A program made the position numbers and the translations under genes. Below, in pieces: positions 26,219 through 34,472 of a DNA stretch of 64,000 bases. Each line of letters begins with the position of its first letter. Position 1 is the first letter of the stretch. The DNA comes from Asaia siamensis (lineage in GTDB: Bacteria > Pseudomonadota > Alphaproteobacteria > Acetobacterales > Acetobacteraceae): contig NZ_BMCH01000001.1 of NCBI RefSeq assembly GCF_014635085.1, positions 1 to 64,000 on the forward strand, read 5' to 3'. The notes below the pieces were generated by a model. It searched no databases. It saw nothing but the letters and a program-made list of their open reading frames with translations, and was not told where the DNA came from.

Positions 26219-27280
26219 TTAATGGACTGTAACAGGTTTGACCGTCGTGGCGGTTTTTGGGGTGGGGGCGGACCCCTGCATTACCGATGCTGGATGGTCT
26301 GTAAACGGATAAAGTCTGTGCATCACGATAACGACCCGTCGGTTGGCAGCAGAGGCGGGATTGGCCTCGTCTGCCAGAGATCGGTCGGCGCCACCTGAAA
26401 CCTCAAGAATTTGCGTGTCAGGATACCCGCTTTTGACCAGCGCTTCACGTGCGCGATCTGCTCGCAGAGCCGAAAGCGTCCAGTTGGACATCACATTCGT
26501 AGTCTTTCCCTTGTAGGGAGCCGCGTCGGTATAGCCGATAATCGAGATACGCTCGGGCATCGGTGAAAGCCATTTGGCAATTTCACTAAGCATGGCGAGG
26601 CCAGCCTTGTTCGGCGTCGAGGAGCCCAGATCGAACATTGGTATGTTGTCTGTATCGCGCAACTCGATGCGGATCTCGTTGCGGCCAAAAGAGACATTCA
26701 GGTTGGCGCTCTGCGCCGCAAGCAAAGGATCGGATTTGACGGCATTGGTAATATTGCCAGCCATGTTTCGCACGGCGCTTTGTTCTGTCGCTGTGGCGTC
26801 TGTACCGATGATGCCGTTTTCTGCGGGTGTAGCGCCGTTTGCCGCGCCGATAGGGACTATCGTGGCGATCGCACTATGTTGCGTCACCCGTTTATATTGA
26901 TGGGTTATCGGTACGCTGTCGATAGGAGAAGACGAACCGCGATGCGAATCGGGTATCGGCACCGGACCGGTCGTGTCGGAGAGATCATCGTCATCGATAC
27001 GGTCAAAGCGGGTGCCCGATGTCGATGGAGCCGGTGGATTATCGATTGGCTTGGTCGGTGGGACGGAAGATTTTTCTTCGGCTAGCGGATTGAAGTATGA
27101 GGCGATTCCCAATCGTTGCTCATCGGTTGTCGCATTGAGGAGCCACATGACAAGAAAAAACGCCATCATAGCCGTCATGAAATCCGCATAGGCGATCTTC
27201 CAGGCGCCACCATGATGGGCCGCGTGATCGCCGCCAGTCTGGCGACGGATAATGACTGATGGTCGGTTTTTCTTCGCCAT
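26219..27280 (-). CDS. motB: Flagellar stator protein MotB
   Basis: 353 residues. The N-terminal helix AYADFMTAMMAFFLVMWLL carries the channel Asp33, essential for ion flow. The OmpA-like peptidoglycan-binding domain lies at about 225-335 (ISIIGYTDAAPYKGK and LSALRADRAREALVKSGY, NRRVVIVM). Between them is a proline/serine-rich periplasmic linker. Starts 18 bp after the glycosyltransferase stop. Complete; the ion used (H+ or Na+) cannot be told by eye. Confidence 0.95.
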   Translation of the reverse strand: MAKKNRPSVIIRRQTGGDHAAHHGGAWKIAYADFMTAMMAFFLVMWLLNATTDEQRLGIASYFNPLAEEKSSVPPTKPIDNPPAPSTSGTRFDRIDDDDLSDTTGPVPIPDSHRGSSSPIDSVPITHQYKRVTQHSAIATIVPIGAANGATPAENGIIGTDATATEQSAVRNMAGNITNAVKSDPLLAAQSANLNVSFGRNEIRIELRDTDNIPMFDLGSSTPNKAGLAMLSEIAKWLSPMPERISIIGYTDAAPYKGKTTNVMSNWTLSALRADRAREALVKSGYPDTQILEVSGGADRSLADEANPASAANRRVVIVMHRLYPFTDHPASVMQGSAPTPKTATTVKPVTVH

Positions 27281-27298
27281 GTACTCTTACCGCGCCTG

Positions 27299-28063
27299 TC
27301 AGGCGCCTTTGAGATGCATCATACCAAGACGCGAGGCGGGTGTGCCGCTGAAAGAAGCACGGCCGGCATGGGTGAGGGCTATCGAGGTGTCGAGCCAGAC
27401 CTCGCCACCCAGATCGCGCCAACGCTTGCAGAAGGTGAAGTCCTCGCTCAGATAGGTACCCGTCTCCTGATCGATGCTCCCATCGAAGAGAGCATGACAC
27501 TCGCCACCCTGATCACCATTGGCGGCGTCAATGCGACGATACGCAGTTTCGGGATAATGCTTGATCATGGCAGTAACAGCCTGGCGGCTGATCATCATGA
27601 AGCCAGTTCCAGCGTAATGCGTCCTGAAAAGCGGCCCTTTTTCCCAGCTGGAATGCATTGCATCCGTTTCACCTACGTAGCGAAGCGAGGCGGTTTCCAT
27701 CGCTTCCCCGCGGTTCAGGTTCTCTTGCGTGCCCTTGTCCCAGAAGCGGTCCTTGATCGGGTAAAGGCCAGCGATCACGTCCTTGTCTGCAGCCAGAAGC
27801 CTGGCAGGCGCTTCGGCAGGGAAGCCGATATCGGCGTCGACGAAAAGCAGATGCGTCGCGTCAGAGCGAGTGTAGAACTGATGTACGAGCGTGTTGCGTG
27901 CCCGGCTGATCATCGCGTCATCGCCCAGCAGCGAGAGCGTCATCGGGATGCGAATGATGCTCGTGCAGGCAATAATGGATTCCATATATTCCTGCGTGAC
28001 CATGCCGCCAAAGCAGGGAGTGGCGATGAATATTTTCGCAGGCTGGTTTTCTGTCGGCTGCAT
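27299..28063 (-). CDS. GT-A-like glycosyltransferase in the motor operon
   Basis: 254 residues. IFIATPCFGGMV starts a nucleotide-sugar-binding fold; HLLFVDADIGF holds the DxD metal motif; MMISRQAV and LSEDFTFCKRWRDLGGEVWLD match the second half of small GT-A (GT2-like) enzymes, with a Glu-Asp that could be catalytic. No signal peptide or membrane helix. The ATG has AGGAAG upstream. It lies between fliJ and motB in the same direction, so it is likely co-expressed with the flagellum and may glycosylate flagellin or another flagellar protein; the target and sugar are unknown. Confidence 0.75.
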   Translation of the reverse strand: MQPTENQPAKIFIATPCFGGMVTQEYMESIIACTSIIRIPMTLSLLGDDAMISRARNTLVHQFYTRSDATHLLFVDADIGFPAEAPARLLAADKDVIAGLYPIKDRFWDKGTQENLNRGEAMETASLRYVGETDAMHSSWEKGPLFRTHYAGTGFMMISRQAVTAMIKHYPETAYRRIDAANGDQGGECHALFDGSIDQETGTYLSEDFTFCKRWRDLGGEVWLDTSIALTHAGRASFSGTPASRLGMMHLKGA

Positions 28064-28169
28064 GATCTTCCTGATCGCTTATAAGATACGGAATATCCGC
28101 AAAAACTGCGGAAAATCGAAAAGACCCGGTAGAGTGGGCTGATTTGCAAGGCTTACGAATTTAATAGGT

Positions 28170-28604
28170 TCAAGACGTAAATGAATCGTTGCGCCACTCG
28201 CGGCGAGCAAGTTCGTCAAGCTCGGCGCATTCTCGACGTAGCAGCAAATCATTACGCTCTTTTGCTCGACGCTGAAAGACATCTTGCGTGGCTTTGTGGG
28301 TGACCGCCGCATGCAGAGCGGCGACACGCGCATTTTCGGCGCCAAGACGCGCCTGCTCGTGCGTTTCACGTGCCTGACCGATCGCATTGAGGCCGGTTGG
28401 AAACCAGGCACGGAAATCGTCAAGTTCGCTGCGTCCGATCTCGGCGATCTGCCGCTCCTCCGCCATCGTCTGTTCCGTTTGCTGAAGCTCGACAAGCGCA
28501 CGCTGTTCGGCTTCACGTATGGTCAGGAGGGTTCTTGCGGCGTTCGTCTTTTCGGTCTCCTGTATCTTGATCAGAGTGAGAAGGGCACGTGTTCGCCGGG
28601 TCAT
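28170..28604 (-). CDS. fliJ: FliJ-like export chaperone
   Basis: 144 residues, almost entirely a charged coiled coil (KIQETEKTNAARTLLTIREAEQRALVELQQTEQTMAEE, in several heptads), as in FliJ. It begins at the stop codon of fliI (shared base), the usual fliI-fliJ order. FliJ forms the central stalk of the FliI hexamer and handles export chaperones. Sequence is poorly conserved in this family, so context carries much of the call. Confidence 0.8.
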   Translation of the reverse strand: MTRRTRALLTLIKIQETEKTNAARTLLTIREAEQRALVELQQTEQTMAEERQIAEIGRSELDDFRAWFPTGLNAIGQARETHEQARLGAENARVAALHAAVTHKATQDVFQRRAKERNDLLLRRECAELDELARREWRNDSFTS

Positions 28605-30079
28605 CAGAGAGCCCCCTGTGATGCAAGAATATTACGCAGCGCCAGAAAACTGTCTTCCAGCGTTCGGTCTTCAGACCGTGCCTGACGCAGCAATATGTCC
28701 AGTTGTGGCGCTATACGCAGTGCCATGTCGGATCGGGCATCGTTACCCTCACGGTAGGCTCCCAACTGCACGACATCCTGAATATCCTCCCAGACCGCCA
28801 GAATGGCACGTGCTTCCTGGATCAGATGGTTTTCCTCCACCGAATTGCAGCCGGAAGCGGTTCTCGAGAGAGAGCGCAAGACGTTGATGGCCGGATATCG
28901 GCCAGCCTCGGCGATCCGCCTGTCCATCACGACATGACCGTCGAGTATGCCGCGCACGGCATCGGCCACAGGTTCGTTGTGGTCGTCGCCCTCAACCAGC
29001 ACCGAGTAAATGGCTGTAATCTGTCCTGCAGGCTTGTCTTTGAGCGGAAGGCCGGGCCCCGCTCTTTCAAGAAGGCGCGGGAGTTCTGCGAACACACTCG
29101 GGGGATAACCGCGCGTTGCCGGGGGCTCGCCAGAAGACAGGCCGATCTCCCGCAGCGCGTGACAAAAGCGCGTTACGCTATCCATCAGGATCAGGACAGA
29201 CTTGCCCTGATCGCGAAAATATTCGGCAATCGTTGTTGCGGTGTAGGCTGCTTCTCGCCGCATGAGCGGCGGAGAGTCGGAGGTGGCGACGACCACAATG
29301 GCTTTTGCGAGCCCCTCCGGGCCGAGATCATCCTCAAGAAATTCGCGCACTTCGCGCCCACGTTCGCCAACCAGGGCAATGACGGCGACGTCGCAGTCAC
29401 TGTTGCGGGCAAGCATACCCATCAGGGTCGATTTTCCGACGCCCGATCCGGCAAAAAGACCAAGTCTCTGGCCTTCGCGGCATGTGGCAAAAAGATCGAG
29501 TGCGCTCACGCCCAGCGTCAGGCGCGGTCCAAGCCGGGCGCGTAGAGCGGCCTCTGGCGGTTTGGCTCTCAGATTGCAGTCGACGCCCTTGGGCGAAACT
29601 GGCGCCTTTCCATCGATCGGACGGCCCATAGGGTCGATGACGCGGCCTATCAGCCCATCATTGAGGGTGAGTGTAGCGCCGGTTTTCAGCTGCCTGTGAT
29701 TGGTTGCATGGATATGAAACAACGCACGGCATCCAGCACCAAGCCCGTCGAGCGGACCGAAAGGCATTGCTATTGCGCGCTCACCACGAAAGCCGATGAT
29801 TTCCGCATCGGTACTTCTGCCATCCAGACCGAGGAGAGCGACCCGATCACCGATACCGGTGAAATGACTCATTCCCTCAAGCGTAACAGAAAGCCCGATG
29901 ACGCCTGCAATGCGCCCTTCGAGAGTCGCGATGGGGAGATCTTCGAGCGAGACATGCGTGCCGTCGGTAATGGCGCGGAGTTCCGCCATCATGTCGGCGA
30001 AAAAGCCCCCCTCGGGCGCATGGGGGTCAAGGGGTGACATCATATCGAGAGAGGCTGTGCCGTTCTGGGGGGATATCAA
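28604..30079 (-). CDS. fliI: Flagellar export ATPase FliI
   Basis: 491 residues of the F1-like type III ATPase. Walker A is GLFAGSGVGKSTLMG, Walker B region VLILMDSVTRF, with the family markers GERGREVREFLEDDLG and ATRGYPPSVFAELP. An N-terminal extension of about 35 residues precedes the barrel. The first in-frame start is TTG at 30079, overlapping the stop of the DUF1217 gene (TTGA) without a clear ribosome-binding site; an ATG at 30043 (MMSPLD) is equally possible. FliI powers export together with FliH and FliJ. Secure call. Confidence 0.96.
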   Translation of the reverse strand: MISPQNGTASLDMMSPLDPHAPEGGFFADMMAELRAITDGTHVSLEDLPIATLEGRIAGVIGLSVTLEGMSHFTGIGDRVALLGLDGRSTDAEIIGFRGERAIAMPFGPLDGLGAGCRALFHIHATNHRQLKTGATLTLNDGLIGRVIDPMGRPIDGKAPVSPKGVDCNLRAKPPEAALRARLGPRLTLGVSALDLFATCREGQRLGLFAGSGVGKSTLMGMLARNSDCDVAVIALVGERGREVREFLEDDLGPEGLAKAIVVVATSDSPPLMRREAAYTATTIAEYFRDQGKSVLILMDSVTRFCHALREIGLSSGEPPATRGYPPSVFAELPRLLERAGPGLPLKDKPAGQITAIYSVLVEGDDHNEPVADAVRGILDGHVVMDRRIAEAGRYPAINVLRSLSRTASGCNSVEENHLIQEARAILAVWEDIQDVVQLGAYREGNDARSDMALRIAPQLDILLRQARSEDRTLEDSFLALRNILASQGAL

Positions 30080-31824
30080 AACAGGGCCGAATAGACAGTT
30101 GCTGACGATGAGGAGGAATTGTCATCGAAGAGCGCCAGAATGCCCTGTTTCGACGTGTCGCCGCCAAAGAGATCGAGCATGTTCGACGGCGTATCGACTG
30201 GTTGTGGATTGATTTGCAGCATTGTGAGATATTGCTCAGCATATTTCTGGATCTGGGCAGGTGTTTTCAGTTTGGTGAAATCTACCTTGCTCGTGAGCAT
30301 GCGAAGCTGCTGATTGTAATCCAATGCCCCAAAGGTGGATGGATCGTATCCAGATACCGTCTCGACCACTTTCAATAATGTGCTGTCTGACATCAACTGG
30401 TTGATTGAGGTGACACTCGCCATTTTTCGCGTGAAGTAGAGCGCATTGCCGACGCCATTATCTGTGTTGTCGTCATTCGTCTCGAATTGCTGTTTCTCAT
30501 AATCCGAGACGATCTGGTCGACCGAAACGCCATTGACCGTGCTCTTGACCGTACTGTCTGTCGTCAGAACGGTTTGTGCCGGTTGACTGCTCGTGGAGAG
30601 CTGGGGAGGCTGGATTGAGACGGCATATTGTACGCCGTTGACCGTCGCTTTGAGCGTCGGGATGTCGTGCGAGTATTGGCCATTGACCTGAAGAAGATTG
30701 CCCGAATCGTCAAATCCCACAGAAATCAGTGTGCTGCTGACATTCGAACCGTAGGGGTCAATGATATAGGCGTTCCAGCTATCCGGTGAGGAAGGATCCT
30801 GAGCCCATTTCACAGAGAGATAGGTGCGACCGAGCGAGATATTATTGGCGTCGTTGGTCGACTGGGCAGGATCGAATGGCGCAGTGACATAGGTTTGTCC
30901 GGTCCCGCCGAGCGTGCCAAGCGTGGCGGATGGCATGGTCAGTGTCGTGATGGACGAATTGACGTTCTGCAAGCTGACGGCCTCACTGGTGCTGCTCGTC
31001 TGATAGCTGTTGCCTGCCATAGCGACGCCGCTCGCAGTGCCAACTGTCCCGATGGCAACCGAGACCGATTGGCCGCTTCCCTCGGCGTCATTCAGTGTGA
31101 TGGGAAGTGAGAGCCCACCCGAGGCGCTGGCGGCGATTGTCTTGCCGGTCAGCGTATTGGTAGCTGAGGCTAACGTGCCGTCACTGTTGAACGTGACCTG
31201 AAATGCATTGGCAGCGACGAGAGCATTACCGTCGGCATCGTAGGCGGACACACTCCAACTCAGAGGATCCGAGCTGCTTTGCAGCCATTTGAGGGCAACC
31301 TGATGCGGCGCAGAGAGATCGTCATAGGCCGTGACACTGGGCGACGTGTAGCTCTGCCCTTTTGCGTTGGCCGATGGGAGGGTCGCCGCCATCGTCAGTG
31401 TGTTTGTCGGTGTGTAGGTCGTGCTCAGCGCGGTAGAGCCACTTCCATTGATGAAAGTCGTCTGCGACGAACTGCCCTTGTTCTTTCCCCAGACCGCGAA
31501 CGCATCGGCGAAGGCAAGCCATGTCGCATTCTGCGACGTGCGCGCCAGAGAGGTGCTTGAGGTCGGGTCCTGGGTCAGAAGGTCCTTTATGAGTGCTGTG
31601 GCGTTGCTGTACTGACTCATTCCGAATGCGCCGAGAACGATCTGAAGGGACGAGTAATCTTTCAGAAGCGCATCGGCAGAGGTAATGCCGGAGGCTTTTT
31701 TCTCGAAGGCCGCCACAGCCTGCTTCGTTACGATATCGGTTTTCGCGTAGTTCGATGCGGCCAGGCTCTCATCCTTTATCGCGGAAAGATAGCTCGCGAC
31801 AGGAGAGACGTTCGTGATGGCCAT
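30076..31824 (-). CDS. DUF1217-type flagellar protein with two inserted hook-protein (FlgE D2-like) domains
   Basis: 582 residues. Residues 1-120 (ITSADALLKDYSSLQIVLGAFGMSQ, in part) and about 430-582 (FTRKMASVTSINQLMSD; LRMLTSKVDFTKL) look like the DUF1217 family of alphaproteobacterial flagellar clusters. Between them, residues about 138-410 repeat the middle of FlgE from this window: HQVALKWLQSSSDPLSWSVS versus HHVALTWQQSTTNPLVWTAS, then SAYDADG and VTFNSDGTLAS versus VTFNSNGTLAS. A second, weaker copy (YLSVKWAQDPSSPDSWNAY) parallels the second FlgE repeat. GAGGA precedes the ATG. It probably joins the hook, rod or hook cap; that role is inference. Confidence 0.82.
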   Translation of the reverse strand: MAITNVSPVASYLSAIKDESLAASNYAKTDIVTKQAVAAFEKKASGITSADALLKDYSSLQIVLGAFGMSQYSNATALIKDLLTQDPTSSTSLARTSQNATWLAFADAFAVWGKNKGSSSQTTFINGSGSTALSTTYTPTNTLTMAATLPSANAKGQSYTSPSVTAYDDLSAPHQVALKWLQSSSDPLSWSVSAYDADGNALVAANAFQVTFNSDGTLASATNTLTGKTIAASASGGLSLPITLNDAEGSGQSVSVAIGTVGTASGVAMAGNSYQTSSTSEAVSLQNVNSSITTLTMPSATLGTLGGTGQTYVTAPFDPAQSTNDANNISLGRTYLSVKWAQDPSSPDSWNAYIIDPYGSNVSSTLISVGFDDSGNLLQVNGQYSHDIPTLKATVNGVQYAVSIQPPQLSTSSQPAQTVLTTDSTVKSTVNGVSVDQIVSDYEKQQFETNDDNTDNGVGNALYFTRKMASVTSINQLMSDSTLLKVVETVSGYDPSTFGALDYNQQLRMLTSKVDFTKLKTPAQIQKYAEQYLTMLQINPQPVDTPSNMLDLFGGDTSKQGILALFDDNSSSSSATVYSALF

Positions 31825-32068
31825 TCGACTAATCCTCGAATTTCTGCCCGTTCAGGTGTGGCCGAGCGTTGGGGGATGCCTCATGCTTCCATCTCTGGAA
31901 AAGGACAACGCGTTTCTGTGTGGTGAGGGGTGCGGTGCCGCCTGTTGTGCAACCCATTGACGCATGCTGATCCCAAACAGGATTAAGGCAAGAAGGTTAC
32001 CAAGAGGTTTCCGGATAGGAAAAACTCCCCAGAGAATGCGCCCCTTGCGATCACGAGAAAGCTGCGGA

Positions 32069-34264
32069 TCAGGTGATGGTCTCGATCGTCTTGATGCGCG
32101 CGCGCGGATAGATTTCTGCCTGTGAAAGCACCGGCACGGTCGGACGTACGCGCTCGACAATGGACCGCATGGAGTCTCTTACCGTGGAGGAAACAACGAT
32201 GACCGGTACCTCGCCACTTGCCGACACGGCATTGAAGGCGTCGCGCAATTTGCCGACGAAACGGTTCAGCATCGATGGCGGCATGGCCAGACGTCTTTCA
32301 TCTCCCTGGCCTGCGATATGGGTCGCGAAATCGTTCTCCCATTCCGGTGAGAGGGTGATCATCGGAATGTAACCACCAGGTCCTTCAAGTCCGCTGCAGA
32401 TCTGTCGTGAGAGGCGTATACGGACATGACCGGTCAGTGCCTGTATGCCGCGCAGGCCCAGCCCGCTACCTTCCTGGATGCTTTCCAGAATGGTCGGCAG
32501 ATCGCGTATCGATACCCGTTCGGCCAGAAGCGACTGCAGCACACGCTGCAACGTGCTGAGCGTCACTTGCGAGGGGATCAGATCGCTTACCAGCTTCTGC
32601 TGGTCCCGGGGCAATTCATCGAGCAGAGCCTGTGTTGCCACATAGGTCAGCAAATCGGGCAGATTTTGCCTGACCAGTTCACTGAGGTGGGTGACGAGCA
32701 CGCTCGCCGGATCGACTACCGTGCATTTCATCGCCACGGCGCGTGGCTTGAGAGCGGGGGCGATCCAAACAGCGGGCAGACCGAAGGCCGGTTCGGTTGT
32801 GCGGTCACCCTCCAGATCCGGAATGCCGCCCGAGGGCGTCATGGCCATCAGGCGGCCCGGACGAACCTCACCGGAACCGATCGTGATCTCCTTAAGTTTG
32901 ATGACATAGCGCTCAGAGGGCAGAAGGATATTGTCCTGAATGCGGATCGGGGGCGTAATGAAGCCCATTTCGGAAGCTATGGTGCGTCTGAGGGCTTTGA
33001 TCTGTTCGGTGAGCTGTGCATTGTCGCCATTGGTCATGGGCAAGAGACCGAAGCCGAGCTCGAGGCGCAAAAGATCGAGCTTGAGCACTTCCGAAATCGG
33101 GGTTGCGCTCGGCGGCGGCGCATTTTCCGTGACATTGTCTTCAGAAGGGTCCTGCACGGGTACCTTCCAGCGCCACCACGCCGCTGCGCCCGCCAAGCCT
33201 GAAATCGCCAGGAATGGCAGCGCAGGCAAACCCGGCATCAGAGCGAAGCACCCTGAAAGTACGGCGGCCATCGCCATTGGCTTGGGATTGCCACCAAGCT
33301 GACGCACAAGAGTGACGTCGGCCGAGCCTGCCGTTCCACCCTTGGTGACGACGATGCCTGAGGCAGTCGAGACGAGAAGTGCCGGAATTTGGGAGACAAG
33401 CCCGTCACCGACAGTCAGGGTGGTGAAGGTGCTGGCCGCATCGCCAATCGGCATGCCGTGACGAAGTACGCCGATGGCAAGCCCGCCTACGATATTGATG
33501 GCCGTGATGATGAGGGCGGCAATGGCATCGCCTCTTACGAATTTGGCCGCGCCATCCATCGCGCCGTAAAATGAGCTTTCATCTTCAAGCTCCTTCCGGC
33601 GCAGGCGGGCCGTGCGATCATTGATGGCGCCGGAAGAAAGCTCGGCGTCGATTGCCATCTGCTTGCCAGGCATCGAGTCGAGAAAGAAGCGTGCTGCGAC
33701 TTCTGCAATACGGCCGGACCCTTTGGTGATGACCATGAAATTTACGACGAGGAGAATGCTGAAAACAATGCCGCCGATGACGACATCTCCGCCCATGAGG
33801 AAGCCGCCGAATGCGGCCACCACATGGCCTGCAGCGTAGGTGCCCTCGCTGCCATGGCTCAGAATAAGGCGCGTGGTGGCAATCTCCAGCGACAGGCGCA
33901 GCAGGGTCGTCAGAAGCAGAAGTGTCGGAAAAGAGGTGAATTCGATCGGGCGTTCCAGAAACAGCGACACCATCAGGACGAGTACGGATGAGGTGATCGA
34001 CAGGGACAGCCCGAGATCGAGAATGAATGTTGGAAGTGGAATGATCAGAATAGACAGCAGCAGCAACACGCCAATGGCCAGGCCCACATCGGTGCCAGGA
34101 ATGGCCGCACGCCATGAGGACTTGTAACTGCCGCTGCGCCAAGATTCCGAAGCGCGCGTGGCCTGACTGGAAAGAGCTGAAAAAAGCTTGGTCGTGACAG
34201 CTTTGCCGGGATATGGCTTGAGGGCGCCGGGTCCGGGGCCGGAAGAGCCTTTCGCGGTGTCCAA
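32069..34264 (-). CDS. flhA: Flagellar export gate protein FlhA
   Basis: 731 residues. About eight transmembrane helices fill residues 60-350, with the FHIPEP signature region LFLERPIEFTSFPTLLLLTTLLRLSLEIATT (two halves) and FVRGDAIAALIITAINIVGG. The cytoplasmic nonamer-forming domain follows (about 380-720; VWIAPALKPRA, ILESIQEGSGLGL). It has about 60 extra N-terminal residues. The start is TTG at 34264, since no ATG occurs before the first helix. First gene of the flhA to flgD series on this strand. Secure call. Confidence 0.95.
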   Translation of the reverse strand: MDTAKGSSGPGPGALKPYPGKAVTTKLFSALSSQATRASESWRSGSYKSSWRAAIPGTDVGLAIGVLLLLSILIIPLPTFILDLGLSLSITSSVLVLMVSLFLERPIEFTSFPTLLLLTTLLRLSLEIATTRLILSHGSEGTYAAGHVVAAFGGFLMGGDVVIGGIVFSILLVVNFMVITKGSGRIAEVAARFFLDSMPGKQMAIDAELSSGAINDRTARLRRKELEDESSFYGAMDGAAKFVRGDAIAALIITAINIVGGLAIGVLRHGMPIGDAASTFTTLTVGDGLVSQIPALLVSTASGIVVTKGGTAGSADVTLVRQLGGNPKPMAMAAVLSGCFALMPGLPALPFLAISGLAGAAAWWRWKVPVQDPSEDNVTENAPPPSATPISEVLKLDLLRLELGFGLLPMTNGDNAQLTEQIKALRRTIASEMGFITPPIRIQDNILLPSERYVIKLKEITIGSGEVRPGRLMAMTPSGGIPDLEGDRTTEPAFGLPAVWIAPALKPRAVAMKCTVVDPASVLVTHLSELVRQNLPDLLTYVATQALLDELPRDQQKLVSDLIPSQVTLSTLQRVLQSLLAERVSIRDLPTILESIQEGSGLGLRGIQALTGHVRIRLSRQICSGLEGPGGYIPMITLSPEWENDFATHIAGQGDERRLAMPPSMLNRFVGKLRDAFNAVSASGEVPVIVVSSTVRDSMRSIVERVRPTVPVLSQAEIYPRARIKTIETIT

Positions 34265-34472
34265 GATATCCGTTTCCCTTTCCTGGGTTGAGGGCGAATC
34301 TCAGGGGGCGATGAACGCGCGCAGCTGGATTATTTTATGTCTGGTAGGGCAGTGTGCGCCTTGGCCGGGACGCAAATTCAAAAAGAGAGGTATCCCGAGT
34401 TCCTGAGCGAAGCAAGATATTAAGCGTGCAACGCCTAATCATCTGCTTATAGGAATTCGGGTTTTTAGAGCG

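Noticed and set aside
32426-33202. 258-codon plus-strand frame opposite flhA
   Set aside because: Antisense shadow of a conserved gene; its product shows no domain pattern.
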